64,000 nt of DNA from Hansfordia pulvinata (GCA_006538405.1 BJKQ01000005.1:1674001-1738000), one strand, 5' to 3'. Positions 48,349 through 59,713 are shown, counted from the first letter of the stretch. Notes: generated by a model from the sequence alone, not told the origin. Made by a program: numbers and translations.

Positions 48349-48978
48349 ATGGCCCTGTCTCTCTCGCAGCCCGCGCTGACCCACCTCCTGCTCGCCAGAC
48401 CCGCCGCTGCGCAAACCCAAGTCGTGACGCTGGCGCCCAGCATACCCAGCAACGCACCCGAATTCATTACCGAGTCAACCTTCAGGTCCGCCGTGCTCAA
48501 CAGCACCAACTTCTGGCGGGCGCAGTACTCCGCCGAGAACGTCACGTGGAACACGACCCTCTCCGACTATGCGGAGAAGTACGCCGGAAGCACGGCCTGC
48601 GAGATGCGACACTCGGGCGGCCCGGACTACGGCGAGAACCTGGCCATGGGCTGCGGCGACGCGACGGGGTGCGTGGACCTGTGGGGCCGCGAGGAGGACG
48701 TGTACGACTACGGCAGCCCCGGGTTCTCGGAGCAGGCCGGCCACTTCACGCAGCTGGTGTGGAAGAACACGACGGACATCGGGTGCGGGCGCAGGCTGTG
48801 CCCCGGTAAGGAGGGTTGGTTTCTGGTGTGCGAGTACTGGCCCCGCGGGAACGTGGAGGGCGAGTTCGCGGAGGCTGTCGGGCACAATGTCAACTCGGCG
48901 CCGGCGGGGCGCCCCGGGTTGTGCCTGGTCGTCGGAGCGGGGGCCTTCGCGATGCGGGCGGCGGCGCTGCTGTTTTGA
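48349..48978 (+). CDS. Secreted CAP-superfamily (SCP/PR-1-like) protein
   Basis: A single exon of 209 residues. The start (MALSLSQPALTHLLLARPAAAQ) acts as a signal peptide, though its core is weak and another start cannot be excluded. The CAP domain shows LNSTNFWRAQYSAENVTWN, GGPDYGENLAMGCG, the CAP1 signature GHFTQLVWKNTTDIGCG and the CAP2-like FLVCEYWPRGN; the Glu/His cleft residues appear present. The last 20 residues (LCLVVGAGAFAMRAAALLF) are hydrophobic after a small-residue stretch (NSAPAG), consistent with a GPI-anchor signal. Fungal Pry/PR-1 proteins bind and export sterols or lipids and some act during host contact. Several N-glycosylation sequons (NST, NVT, NTT) are visible. Confidence 0.92.
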   Translation: MALSLSQPALTHLLLARPAAAQTQVVTLAPSIPSNAPEFITESTFRSAVLNSTNFWRAQYSAENVTWNTTLSDYAEKYAGSTACEMRHSGGPDYGENLAMGCGDATGCVDLWGREEDVYDYGSPGFSEQAGHFTQLVWKNTTDIGCGRRLCPGKEGWFLVCEYWPRGNVEGEFAEAVGHNVNSAPAGRPGLCLVVGAGAFAMRAAALLF

Positions 48979-49140
48979 GAGCGAGGCGTCGTCCCTGGCC
49001 GGTGTTTGATTCACAATTATGCTAGTTTGCGTACGGGCAAGACCTGCAACTCCTCCTGCACAACCCTATACCCTTTGAAAACGGATAGAATTGATAGAAT
49101 ATGTCTAACAGTCTCACGAGACCCCCCCTTATTCTACCAC

Positions 49141-51475
49141 CTACCTGGCCGTCGACTTGTCCGCGGGGGCGGTGACGTTGCCGCGCACGATGCCCTCGCC
49201 GTCCTCGGCGGGCGCCCAGCCGCTGCGGAGCGCCCAGACGGCGACCGAGACCTCGCAGCCCTCGGGCAGCGCGGCGGTCGACAGCTCGAGGCGGGTCAGC
49301 GGCTCGCTCGGGTAGAACAGGACGGTGCCGGCCTGGCGGCCGCGCTCGCCGAGGAAGACCTCGAGCACGCTGCGGTCGACGACGGCCCGCAGGCGCCAGG
49401 ACGAGGAGGAGGCGCTCGCGTCGTCATGGCCGCCGCCGCCGCCACCCAGCTCGCCCTCGTAGTAGACGTCGGCGGCGCTGAACTTGTCGGTGAAGAAGGG
49501 GTCGTCCGTCGGGACCAGGCCGCGGGCGCGGGCGCGGTCGACCCAGAAGGGGTTGTCGCCGCCGAAGTAGAAGCCGGACCTGAGCTCGGAGGATGACGAT
49601 GAGGAAAGCAGCGTCAGGTTCAGCGTCGACTCGGCAGTGACGTGCCCCGTGTCAATGCCCGTGACGTTGACGTCGACGAGCAGGGCGCCCGAGGCCACGC
49701 GGGCGTAGTCGAGGCTGAGCGACCCGTTGCTGCCGCCGTCTATCCTAGCCCGCTTCAGGGGTCCGGATGCTGCTTCAGCAGCGGAGCCGTCGTCGCCGCT
49801 GCTGGAAGAAGAAGAAGAAGAAGAAGAAGGGGCACCGATCAGCACGGGCGCCAGGCCGGCGTGCGGCTCGCTGGCCATGACGAGCCCGACGCGGGGCGCC
49901 CGGACCAGGCTGTGCGCGCGCGGCAGGGTCGCGGCGCCGCGCCAGCCCTCCCGCCCGCCCGTGGGCGCCTGCTGCGCGTACTGCCAGTTGGAGGCCCAGC
50001 CTATGCTTACGGGGTCCTCGTCGCTGCTGTTGTCGTCGTCGTGGTCGTCGGCGGCGGCGTTGGTGGTGGTGGTGGTGGTGGTGGTGTTGGTGGTTCTGCC
50101 GTCGAAGAAGAACTGCGCCGCGTAGTTGTCCTTGGCAAAGTCGGACAGGCGGGTCGCGGCGTCGTCCGGGGTGAAGTGCGTCCCGTTGAAGTCGCCGATG
50201 AAGTACTCGGTCGTCGAGCCACCCAGGGCTGTGGGGTGAAGAGAAAGTCAGAGGGGGTTCACAGGAGAGGGAGCGAGAGAGAGAGAGAGAGAGGTGTGTG
50301 TGCACAGAGAAAGGGAGTGGGAGATGGAAAAGGGGGACGTCAAGACTTACGCGCTCCCGGCTGAACAGAGATGACCATGACGTACTTCTCGTCCACGACG
50401 GCGCCGGCGGCGTCCCGGACAGGCATGCGGACCAGGTTGGGGCACTCGTACTGGGTGCCCAGCAGGCCGTGGCGGGTGAAGTTGGACTGCCACGTCCACT
50501 CCTTGAGGTCGGGGCTGGTGAAGATGCCCACGGCAAAGTCGTGCGAGTAGGCCACGACGGCGACCCAGGTCGCCGGCCCCGGCCCGTCCGCGCCGCCGCC
50601 GCCGCCGCCGCCGCCGTACCGGATCACCTTGGGGTCGCGGAACTGGCTGCTTTCGCTGGCGATCACGGGGTTGCCGTCGTAGTACTCGAACGAGTAGCCC
50701 CCGTCGAGCGAGTAGGCCAGGTTCTGCGTCTGCGGGCCCGGGGTGCCGTCCGGGTTGGTGCGCGAGAGCGTGAGCACGGCCACGACGCCGTTGTCCTGGC
50801 CGGCCGGGAAGAGGCCCGAGGTGTTCTCGGCGTCGACCACGGCGCTGCCCGAGAAGACGTACGTCGTCTCCTCGGGCGGGAAGAGCGCGATCGCCTGATT
50901 CTCCCAGTGGTACAGGTCCCTGCTGGTTGCGTGGCCCCAGTGCTGTTGCGGTTCGTTGTGATGTCAGTGATGTTCTCTTTTTTCTTCTTTCTTCTCTTCT
51001 TTTCTTCTCTCCCCTTTTCAGTGTCAATAAACCAAGTGAAAAATGCAGTAGCAAACCCCTATTCCCCCATTGAGAGCGTGTAGCACATAGGAAGAGTTTG
51101 CGAACCACAATTGCCGCTCCCGAGGCTCCTGACTCGTTGTCGCCTCCGTATCTCGAGAAAGGAAGACGACAGGAGAGAGAAACAAGAGAAGAGAAATCAG
51201 AGGAAAAACCCACCTGGTTGCCCGCAACGTCGCCGGTGGGGTTGTACTGGTAGTACAGGTGCCAGACGCCGCGGGCGTCGACGAACATGCCGTTGGGATC
51301 GTTGAGGAAGTGCTGGGGCGGCGAGAAGTGCACCTGGGGCCGCAGGGCGCCCGAGTAGTTGCCCGGGACGGGCGTCCCCGTGGGCACGGCCGGGTTGACG
51401 AAGGTCGTGGCGTGCTGGGCGGCGGCGAGGGCGGCGAGGCCCGGGGCTGCCAGCAGCGCGGCCGCGGAGGTCCTC

Positions 51476-51477
<2 letters not shown>
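49141..51477 (-). CDS. Secreted glycoside hydrolase family 32 (invertase/inulinase-type)
   Basis: Exons are 51477-51214, 50942-50351 and 50228-49141, giving 647 residues with consistent phases. A signal peptide ends near residue 21. GH32 signatures are all present: nucleophile Asp60 in FLNDPNG, transition-state Asp191 in FRDPK, and acid/base Glu254 in YECPNL. The C-terminal beta-sandwich contains [15 protein letters not shown], typical of GH32 (DRSSVEVF). The enzyme should release fructose from sucrose or fructans outside the cell; invertase and exo-inulinase cannot be separated here. Trinucleotide repeats insert low-complexity tracts (Gly8 near 198, Thr/Asp runs around 320, Ser10 near 425), probably loops. 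A CA repeat touches the start codon on the 5' side. Confidence 0.95.

Positions 51478-51509
<32 letters not shown>
51478..51509. repeat. TG/CA repeat (16 units) touching the GH32 start codon
   Basis: On the coding strand of the GH32 gene this is a CA repeat that ends exactly at the ATG, so it forms the end of the 5' leader. Confidence 0.95.
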
Positions 51510-51512
<3 letters not shown>

Positions 51513-53132
51513 TGGATTAGATCAGACCAAGAGGCGGGGGGTGAGGCAGAAGCAGACGAGGAGGCAGTGTGAGGTGGAGAGAAGGTCTTTGGCCGCGTGA
51601 AGCTGCTCGACTCACTCGTCCCTGCGAATATGCTTTGATGGACTGACTACAGACGACCGGGGAGGGGCGTCGTGACTTGTTATACGTGTTATTACTCTAT
51701 GGCCATGCCAGTTCTGCCCACCTCACGGATACAGATACAGCTACTCGTACGATTGCAAGCTGCAGACATCGCCGTGGCGCTAGCCAACCCAATTGATCGC
51801 CCGTCCTATACCGCAAGCCGCTTGGGTCCTATAGTCTCTGCGGCGGGCAGCGACGGGAAAGTCGTGAGCGTGGAGGCGGGCCCGGTTGTAAATGACGCGC
51901 TCCCCCCCTCCCTCTCTCTCTGTGGACGTTTATATGCCTCTGGTCATAGCTGACGGAGAGGGAGGGCGCCGCGGGACGCACCCATGATTCGAGCGAGAAA
52001 GGGCCGAAGCTTTTCCACGAGCAGGCAGATCCTCAGAAAGCTGTCTGGCGGTTGGGGAACAGAAAGCCATGGCGCCCAGTGCCGATCTGTGCCTAGGGAT
52101 GGGAGCCAAGCTGCCGGGACGCTCCCTTCGCATGTACGAGAAGGAGGGTGTTGGTCGGTGACGCTGACGACTTTGCGCCTTGTGAGCGGATGAGTCGAGT
52201 CAACCTAGTCACAAGAACAGAACAGAACAGAGCAGAGGGCCCACGACAGGCTCAGATGGAGGCTGTCCACCTGGGAGCTATTACGAGTACTCGTATCACT
52301 GCCTGGACTAATGCCCCGGAGGAGAAGGGGTCAGCTCTGCCCTCCCTGGTCCCACGCCGGACGGTACGGGACCCCTTCACAGCCCCGATGCGGGGGATCG
52401 TGTGGAGAAGAGACGCTCGGGTCTGGGGTCATGCTCGTTTTTTTTTTTTCTCAGGGAGAAGAAAAAAGATGAAAGCTCTGAGGCCCACCTCTCAAGACGA
52501 CGACCGGCGCTTGCTAACTCATGACCAGTTATTACTCGCAGTGCCGATGCCGGCGTGGCCGGGTCTGCTAGGCGCGCGCGGTCTGAGTTCGGTGTAATGT
52601 GATAGCTCCACCATTTCGGCCCTTTACCCAGCTTATGCCAGCATATGCACCGCTCAAAGTGCGGAAGATTGAGGTCCTCGTAAACCCCCAATGTGAGGTA
52701 ATGAGAGCGGCGTGGCTGCAGACGAGGGCCCATTTGACAGACGCCATGACAGACGGGGTATTGCATACCTACATGTACCTTACCTAGTACTAACATATCA
52801 TGAATGCTGGTACATAGCAGTCGAGTGGGCACATACATTGATGTAGGTAGCCAGGATAAAACCCATCCGGGGCTATAAGCGTACAGAGGCAGCTAGTGCG
52901 AGACGCAGCACTGATACATGTATGTATCGCATAGGTACCCCCGATACACTCGTACATCTTATTGATGACATCATCGGATTCAACTTTGGGTGTCAGTGTC
53001 GACAAGTCCGGCACCTGAGGCGTACACTCGCTGGAGCATCCAGCATGATATATCTATCTTGATACCCATGAGGAGCCCGCATAGGCCAGCCCCCCTCTCA
53101 CTTCTCTCGTCCAGCAAAAAAACAACACATTA
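51510..53132. other. Spacer between the GH32 and GH43 genes
   Basis: It holds the GH32 promoter and the GH43 3' UTR. A perfect 14-bp palindrome TACGAGTACTCGTA lies at 52282-52295. No gene was recognised. Confidence 0.5.
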
Positions 53133-54409
53133 CTACTTCTGCCCCGACGGCACCGGGAAGGGCCCGTTCTCGGCCGGCGGGAAGGCGGGCGTCCCGTCCT
53201 CGTTCCAGCCAAACTTCTGGACGCGCACGGTGCGGTACAGGTCGGGCTCGGGGTCGGCGGTGGTCTGCGCGTGGTAGACGAGGTAGTGCTCGGTGCCGTC
53301 GGGCGACGTGGTGAAGCTGGCGTGGCCGGTCCCGTAGACGCCGGCGGCCGTGTTCTGGTGGAAGACGCAGCCCGAGCGGTGCTTGCGCCACGACTGGTAC
53401 TCCATCGGGTCGCTGCCCACCAGCTCCAGCAGGCCCAGGCAGTAGAAGGGCGTGTTGACGCGCGCCGCCGAGTAGACTACAAAGTTCTGCCCCGTCCGCG
53501 GGTTCACCAGCTGCTCCGGCCCCTCGTTGGTCGCCAGCCGCACCGGGCTGCCGTAGGGCACCTGCTCCCAGGGCTCATCTGTAGACATGTGTTGTTGTAA
53601 GCACAATATCTTATATCTTGTTGCATCACCACCAGGATTAGTAGGGGAGGTATCGTACCCGGCACGGAAATCATGCGGCGCTCCCGCAGCGTCGAGCTCA
53701 CCGTCCACGGGTCCGACATCTTGGTGATGCACAGGTTGGCGGGCCAGGCCGAGTACGCGTTCTCCCAGCACGAGTAGATATGGTACAGCTGGCCCTCGTG
53801 CGCAAAGTAGGTGCCGTCGATGGCGAACTGGTCGTACGTGTCGAGCATGGGCTTGAGCTCGAAGCTCGCCGTCCACGGGTCCGGCCCGTCGCCCGCCAGC
53901 ACAAACATGCGGTGGTTCACGGCCGGGCAGCTGAACCGGCACATGGCGTCCTCGAGGGGGCGCGGGCTGTCGCCGTCCGACGTCGCCGTGAAGATGACGT
54001 ACCACGACCCGGCGATCCGGTGGATCTCGGGCGCCCACAGGCTCGTCGACCACGGCTCGCCGCTGGTTGCGTTGGGCGCGAACAGCACCCGGCTCTCCGC
54101 CTCGTCCCAGCTGTCCGTCAGCGACCGCGACCGCCGGATCGTCACGTTGTCGTTGGTCGAGTACGTCAGCAGGTACCACCCGGTGCCCTCCGCGTCCTCG
54201 TACCGCGTCATCCACGGGTCCCCCGTGTTGACCGTGAACACCGGGTTCGAGTACGTCGCCCGCGTCGTCCCGTTCGTCCCCACCGCCGCCGGGTCCCAGC
54301 TCGTCGGCGAGCTGCCCGCGTTCAGGTCGAACGTCTGCCCTCCCGCCCCTGCGGCGAAGAGCAGGCCCGCCGTCGCCGCCAGGCCGTGGGCGAGCGCCAG
54401 ACCCTTCAT
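53133..54409 (-). CDS. Secreted glycoside hydrolase family 43
   Basis: Exons are 54409-53659 and 53578-53133 with an 80-nt intron (GTACGA..CTACAG), giving 398 residues. A signal peptide occupies about the first 24 residues. The five-bladed propeller motifs are visible: SNPVFTVNTGDPWMTRYED near residue 55 (base Asp64), SLWAPEIHRIAGSWYVIFTA, YDQFAIDGTYFAHEGQLYHI (pKa-modulating Asp) and RLATNEGPEQLV (acid Glu). The C-terminus keeps GTGHASFTTSPDGTEHYLVYH, a late GH43 motif. GH43 members act on arabinan, arabinoxylan or related glycans; an exo-arabinofuranosidase is plausible but not proven. It lies on the same strand as GH32 but has its own promoter. Confidence 0.93.
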
Positions 54410-56313
54410 CGCGGTTACTCACTCAGATATGTAGGGAGGGGGAGCTGAGGTGAGTGGCTGGCGCAAGGAAGTAAAGAAGGTGTGCAGCGAGGAAGCAGAC
54501 AAAGTGCCAAGGGCGAGCCTCTTCTGCTTGGACCTGATGATCCGAGAAGGCAGCACAAAAAGTCAGCATCAGCTCGAGTCAACAGCCAACACTGACGATA
54601 CCCGCAGGCCCTCCCGCCTCCCCCTCTTTATACCCATTACTCGGGCACCGCTCACGCAGTACTCGTACGAGTAGGTAGCCATGACGGCTGTTTACTTTTT
54701 TCTTCGGGAGCGCCACTCCCGTCGCCGGCCGCCCCAAGCACGCACGAGACCTGCAGGCCCCCAGCACGGGGCGCATCCGCCGCCGACGCCGCCATTGGGC
54801 CGGCTATTCTACATCCAGTGCCACCGCGGGCAACCTTGTCCAGCGTGTGCTGTGAACGAGATGACGTCGCGCTACTCCGTCCTTTACCCCACAAATCTCA
54901 CCATCCCCAGCTTCTTACTGCTTGCGGGGAAGGGGGGGAGGGGATCTTCCGTTGTTTCCCTGCGCGAGTCCGCGCCCTGATATGTGCCCCCCGCACCCCC
55001 GTCGATGCTGGGTAGCGTTGCGAGCTGAAAGATCGGCGTCTCTTCTCCCCTCCACGCTCACGGCCGTACTCGGCAAGGGACGTGCGGCAGACAGCGTGAT
55101 TAGGAGAGGCCGGGCTGCATCTTCCCACCCCTCGTGGCCGGCTAGCAACCTCGTGGAAGAAGCAAGCAGGGCCCTCACCCGCGCATGTATCACGAGGTGT
55201 CACAGGCGGCGAGCAGGGACAATGCTTTCCGGGTCCTGACCGCGGACGTGTGCGGCAGCTTTCGAGTACGCGTATTTGGACGTGAGACAGGGCCCTGGTA
55301 GCGTCCTCGTACCTTGCTTGGACCGAGCCGGAGGCGCATGTATGTCTCGCTGGGAGTAGTAATTTTGCCAGCCAGTCGTGACTACGAGTAAGATATCCAG
55401 GGGGCAGACGAACTCAAAGGCGAGCGACAGCGACAGCGGAAACGCCCAGTCTCCGCAGGGACGAGGAACCCAAAGGGCGAAGAGGGGATAGTGCATGCGA
55501 ATGAGAATGAAGATGAACCCGAGTCATCTCGTAGATCGTTGGCCCAGGAGTACTCGTCCAGCAGGGGTCAACGGTGATCTCATCGCCCGCCGCTCTGCCA
55601 TCATACCGACACCCGTACGGAGACGTCCCCAAAGCGTTCGCGACCAATCACACGGCCAGCGGCATCTCAAAGCGGAAGGGAAAGGTCCAGTCTCCGCAGG
55701 ACCCTGCCATCGCCTCTCCAGACTTTTGCACCTTTGTCGATTTGTTGAGCCGGGTGTTTGAGGCGTCTCGACAAACTCTCACCGGCTGCGAGAAGTTGCT
55801 GATTCTCCCAGTCCGGCGCCGGTATGCTTTCAGTATGTATCCTTCTCGCTTGCTGACTTGCACCCCGTTGTGGACTGAAGTCCCGAGACTAGCAGGCAAC
55901 GGAAGAGGGGAAGACTGTCACCTGTGGGCAGGTGAAGCTGCTGAAGACTCACCCGGCACTCGCATGCCTTGGATGCGAACGACGAGTAGAGGGGATTGAT
56001 ACGACAATAACCGGGCAGGGTCGTAGAATTCGAAACAGAAAAATAAAAACCAAAAAACATACAACACCGGGGATTCGCTGGTCGTCACCGACCCAACTAC
56101 TAATCCGGCCCTATCTGGCTTATCTATGGGAGAGCGGACGGGATCCCGAGTTTTCCAGATGGTATGGTCGTATGTGGAAGGCCAGTCAATTGCAACGGCT
56201 TATATGCGAGGCAGCACAAGGCCACCTCCCGCCGCTTCTGGTGGGCAAAAAAAAGGCCCGGCCGGAGGGCAAAAGTGAGGCTCTCTCTGTGAACAGAGAG
56301 GCATCGGGAATTG
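54410..56313. other. Spacer between the GH43 gene and tRNA-Lys
   Basis: It includes the GH43 promoter, with a perfect palindrome at 54660-54673 about 250 bp upstream of the start. The 14-nt word CCAGTCTCCGCAGG appears twice (near 55447 and 55689). Open frames near 55574-55999 look only weakly protein-like and are not called. Confidence 0.5.
54660..54673. repeat. Perfect 14-bp palindrome TACTCGTACGAGTA, second copy
   Basis: Identical to 9007-9020. It lies about 250 bp upstream of the GH43 start codon, so it could be a binding site for a dimeric regulator or just a spacer repeat. Confidence 0.7.
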
Positions 56314-56323
56314 AGCCCGATGC
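56283..56323. other. Two adjacent perfect hairpins at the 3' end of tRNA-Lys
   Basis: CTCTCTGT/ACAGAGAG (56283-56290 and 56293-56300, 2-nt loop) is followed at once by GCATCGGG/CCCGATGC (56301-56308 and 56316-56323, 7-nt loop). The second arm pair includes the 3' acceptor strand of the tRNA, so the trailer can pair with the acceptor strand in the precursor. TTTT for Pol III termination lies further on at 56271-56274. Confidence 0.8.
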
Positions 56324-56409
56324 GGGGGTCGAACCCGCAACCTTGAGATATATCCTAAGATCCGTGAGGAACTAAGAGTCTCACGCTCTACCGATTGAGC
56401 TAACCAGGC
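56314..56409 (-). tRNA. tRNA-Lys (anticodon CTT) with 23-nt intron
   Basis: The acceptor strands GCCTGGT and ATCGGGC pair over 7 bp with two G-U pairs. The A box is TAGCTCAATCGG and the B box is GGTTCGACC, with T stem GCGGG/CCCGC. The anticodon stem TGAGA/TCTCA closes loop CTCTTAA, giving CTT. A 23-nt intron sits after position 37, the canonical site. The mature length is 73 without CCA. The base after C72 is T, where eukaryotic tRNA-Lys usually has G. Confidence 0.93.
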
Positions 56410-57052
56410 GAGTTCAAGAGCTGTTGGGGTTGTTGTTGAGGGACTCTGTCCTATTGTTTGTTATAGTAGTGTTTGCGGGATGGGGCGATTTTCGCAAATT
56501 TTTTCGCGGCCCAAGATGGTGGGTCTGTGGCCCTCACGATCCAGGACCTCCCTTGTAAGCCCCAGCCCGGTCCGACACGTTGGGTGGGCCTCACTGGGCG
56601 CTCTGTTGTCATAGGGTGCGCGGGCTTCAGGATACCTCTCATCAGTATGTCAAGAAAGCGTCAGTGACTGGCTCATTCATCATGGGACCCGCGAGTGACT
56701 CCGCTATCTTATCGATCATGTCGAACAAGGCGTTGTAAGAGAGGCATTGTAGACTTGACGTGACCTGGCCTGCCAGCTGTCCCCGTTCACTTGTTAGTCT
56801 TGCCGGGGCTTTCGGAGACTGGACGATTCAAATGGCTGAGTGCAATTTCTATCCCGGCCAAGGCGGCTTCTGCCTCTCAACAGAATGTTCGCTTCGAAGT
56901 GGCATTCGGCCAAAGCCACATCGAGAAGTGAGTGACGGCGGAGTGGTTCAATGAAAGAAACGATGAATCGTTCCACAACGGTGAGAAAACGGGAACTAGT
57001 GGAACGTCCCGAGCCCCCCCCAGAAGGCATGCCCCTGGCCTTTGAAAGACAC
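56410..57052. other. Spacer upstream of tRNA-Lys and downstream of the HET gene
   Basis: No gene was recognised; the right end is expected to be the 3' UTR of the HET-domain gene. Confidence 0.5.
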
Positions 57053-59101
57053 TCAACGGATCGTGACGGTGCTCACGGTAGCACCCCGGAACATGACCCC
57101 GACGAGGTCGACCGGCGGTGGCCGCGCGATGATCGTGACAGTGCCGATCCGCTCAAACACTCCGGGCTCCTCCCGGGATCGCCTCAGGACCAGAGACATC
57201 AGCTTCTCGCAGTTGTACCCGTCGACCCGGCTCATGCGGAGGCAGAACACCCTCGCCCCGTCCCCGCAGTGGCCGGGCCCCGGGTCCTCCAGCCTGTAGT
57301 CGGCGTCCATCGGTACCCGCGCGTCGTGGTGGAAGCAGACGGCGTGGCGGCGGCCCGCGTGCCCCTCCGCAGTCTCGGCGGCCTCTCTGCCGAGCCTCCC
57401 CTCGCCTAGGAGCCCGGTGATCGTGATGGAGCCCGCGGCGACCTCGCCAAACTCGTTGACGCTGGACGAGGTGACGTCGAACCCTTCGACGGTGGCCAGG
57501 TGCCTCCGCGGCGGGCCCAGGTCGTCGAGGCCCACCTCCGACTCCGTGTACAGGATCTCGTCAAAGTACTGCACGGTCGACGCGGTGCTGGCCCAGGACC
57601 ACGTCGGCGCGCTCGGGGGCCACGGCCGCGGCTCCTTCTCGCGCATGTCGACGGTCCAGATCAGGTCGTCCTGCAGGGTGTCCTCCCACAAGCCCGCGAC
57701 GTAGGCGCCAGCCCGGCGGGAGGCGAAGGTCGCGGCCAGCCCGCCGACGGCCGGCAGGCGGTCGGTGTGCCGCGTCAGGCCCAGGCAGCTGTAGTCGCTG
57801 ACCATGGTGCGCCACAGGCGGCCGGTGCAGTAGCGCACCTGGTCCGGCTTGCCGTCGCGCCACCGCGGGTTGTCGTGCGTCTCCAGCGTGGCCGAGTACT
57901 CCGTCTTGAGGTTGAGCGTCAGGGCGTCCGGGATCCCGATCTGCCAGCCGATCTCGGAGCACTCGCAGTCCTGCATCCCGTTGCACTCGAACCAGACCTC
58001 GTAGCTGCCAAAGTGCAGCACGCGCGCGGGCAGCATGCGCTCCTGGAACACCCACGCCCGCGTCAGCAGCGGGTGGCGCTCGATCGTCGGGTGCCCATGC
58101 TCCAGGTCCCGGGCGTTCATGTCCGTCATCTCCGAGTGGTGGTCGATCCGCTCCCGGAAGACCAGCGAGTAGCGCTGCCCGGACGGCGTGGCGCCGCTCA
58201 CCGGGCAGTCCGGGGTGTCCGCGAACAGGCCCCCGCGTGCCGATGCCGAATAGGTCGCCGCTATCGACAGGTAGCAGTTGCTATACACGGACGCCATCCT
58301 GGACGACTCGACTGCCCAGTCCCTGGGGTCATCCTGGATGATGCACAGCGAGTCGATCCAGATGTACCTGAAGCCGAGGCGCCTGGTGACGAGGATCGCG
58401 TCTCGAAAGGTCGGCGGCAGTGCTTCGTGGGGGATCTGGTCTTGGTGGGTTTTCAGGTTGGCTTTGGTGGTTGTGATGATATGATCCTTGCCCCAGCAAT
58501 GGCTGAGGCAGAGGTACTCGCCCGTCTCGCCCCCGGTCTCCCACAGCCTCACACTCGGATTGTCGCTATCCCCAATGTCGAGGATCCGCGTCGGCAGAGC
58601 CACATTTCGCGGCGACTGGCAAGTGAAGTCGTCGTAGGGCACATGATCCGTCAGGCAGTGTGACACGAACCCTTCCACCCGTGCCAATGCCTCATCAGAG
58701 TCCGTCCGCGGCGATGTCCTGAAGCCAGATTGGAACCAGTCGCACCATTCCTCAGGGAGCGCGTCCTCTTCACGCGCGTCAGCGAACCACTCTACCTCGA
58801 ACTTTCGGCCGTCCAGGAGGAAGAATGTCAGAAACTTGTTACAGGCGGCCTCAAACTCAGCCTCGATGCGGTGTGGGTAGTAGAAGCGGATGTTGCATCG
58901 GGCAAGATGTGATTCCTCGATGTGGTGCTGGTCAAAGCAGCCGCGGCAGCCCCTCACAAGTATCTCACAACGGTAGCACGCGTCCGCAGACCGCACAATC
59001 TGGTTCCAACTAAGGTTGTCGACAAAGTGATTCCGCGGCGGCATGCGCTCCTCGTCTTCTGTATCTTTGCCCTCAAAATCATTGCAGATTGCGCACACCA
59101 T
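57053..59101 (-). CDS. HET-domain (heterokaryon incompatibility) protein
   Basis: A single exon of 682 residues from MVCAICNDFEG; an upstream in-frame ATG at 59227 adds 42 residues but looks less natural. The N-terminal part has several CxxC-like pairs (CAIC, CYRCEILVRGCRGC), possibly a zinc-binding lead region. The HET domain begins with the three usual blocks: GEYLCLSHCWGKDH, FRYIWIDSLCIIQDDPRDW and SRMASVYSNCYLSIAATYSAS. It continues to PLLTRAWVFQERMLPARVLHF and a C-terminal part with TWSWAST. HET proteins mediate cell death upon fusion of unlike strains and are numerous in filamentous ascomycetes. There is no NACHT, WD or ankyrin partner domain. No neighbour suggests a known het pair. Confidence 0.93.
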   Translation of the reverse strand: MVCAICNDFEGKDTEDEERMPPRNHFVDNLSWNQIVRSADACYRCEILVRGCRGCFDQHHIEESHLARCNIRFYYPHRIEAEFEAACNKFLTFFLLDGRKFEVEWFADAREEDALPEEWCDWFQSGFRTSPRTDSDEALARVEGFVSHCLTDHVPYDDFTCQSPRNVALPTRILDIGDSDNPSVRLWETGGETGEYLCLSHCWGKDHIITTTKANLKTHQDQIPHEALPPTFRDAILVTRRLGFRYIWIDSLCIIQDDPRDWAVESSRMASVYSNCYLSIAATYSASARGGLFADTPDCPVSGATPSGQRYSLVFRERIDHHSEMTDMNARDLEHGHPTIERHPLLTRAWVFQERMLPARVLHFGSYEVWFECNGMQDCECSEIGWQIGIPDALTLNLKTEYSATLETHDNPRWRDGKPDQVRYCTGRLWRTMVSDYSCLGLTRHTDRLPAVGGLAATFASRRAGAYVAGLWEDTLQDDLIWTVDMREKEPRPWPPSAPTWSWASTASTVQYFDEILYTESEVGLDDLGPPRRHLATVEGFDVTSSSVNEFGEVAAGSITITGLLGEGRLGREAAETAEGHAGRRHAVCFHHDARVPMDADYRLEDPGPGHCGDGARVFCLRMSRVDGYNCEKLMSLVLRRSREEPGVFERIGTVTIIARPPPVDLVGVMFRGATVSTVTIR

Positions 59102-59713
59102 GGTGAAGATGCGAAGTTCCAATGTGGGGATGATGATGAAGAGGGGATCTGTAGCGCACCTATTCCATCTGCAGGCACATTTTTGGGTCATCACCTTGGC
59201 CGCGAGATCCAATGGCAGCCCCGCCACGTCGCATTCAGCTGCTGCATGGGCGTTCCACCTGACCCTTCGCGCCTCTCCCCTGTGTTCAAGAGTATTGCGG
59301 CTGTATGAAGTGTTTAGCAGTGAAACTGAACATCACGGCCATAAAGGAATCTAGCTATCACGGAACGTTTGCCCACTGGATTGCGCTCCCCGCTCGGTAA
59401 GCGTGAGAGCCCGCCGTGAAAGACGAATATTGGCTGCCCCTCGGTGGATTCTGGCTGTCCGCCCTTTGGCGGTGGGACGCATCGCGAGTAGTTGACAACG
59501 ACAATTGCCCCTGTCAGGATATGTATAGGCATATATCTGCTCAAGTATAATGCGCTGCATCTTGTATTTTAAGGGGTATTCTGACGACGAAACAAGAACG
59601 CTCCATGTGTACAGGACGTAAGTGGTCAACATCTCGAGACAAATCAAGCTTTGAGCACTACTTCGCCAGCGCCGCCCACGAAACGCGCCGCCCACGAAAC
59701 AAGGTATTTGCTG
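59102..59713. other. Spacer between the HET gene and Vta1
   Basis: It contains the HET promoter and the Vta1 3' UTR. The word GCCGCCCACGAAAC is nearly duplicated near 59675-59700. No gene was recognised. Confidence 0.5.
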
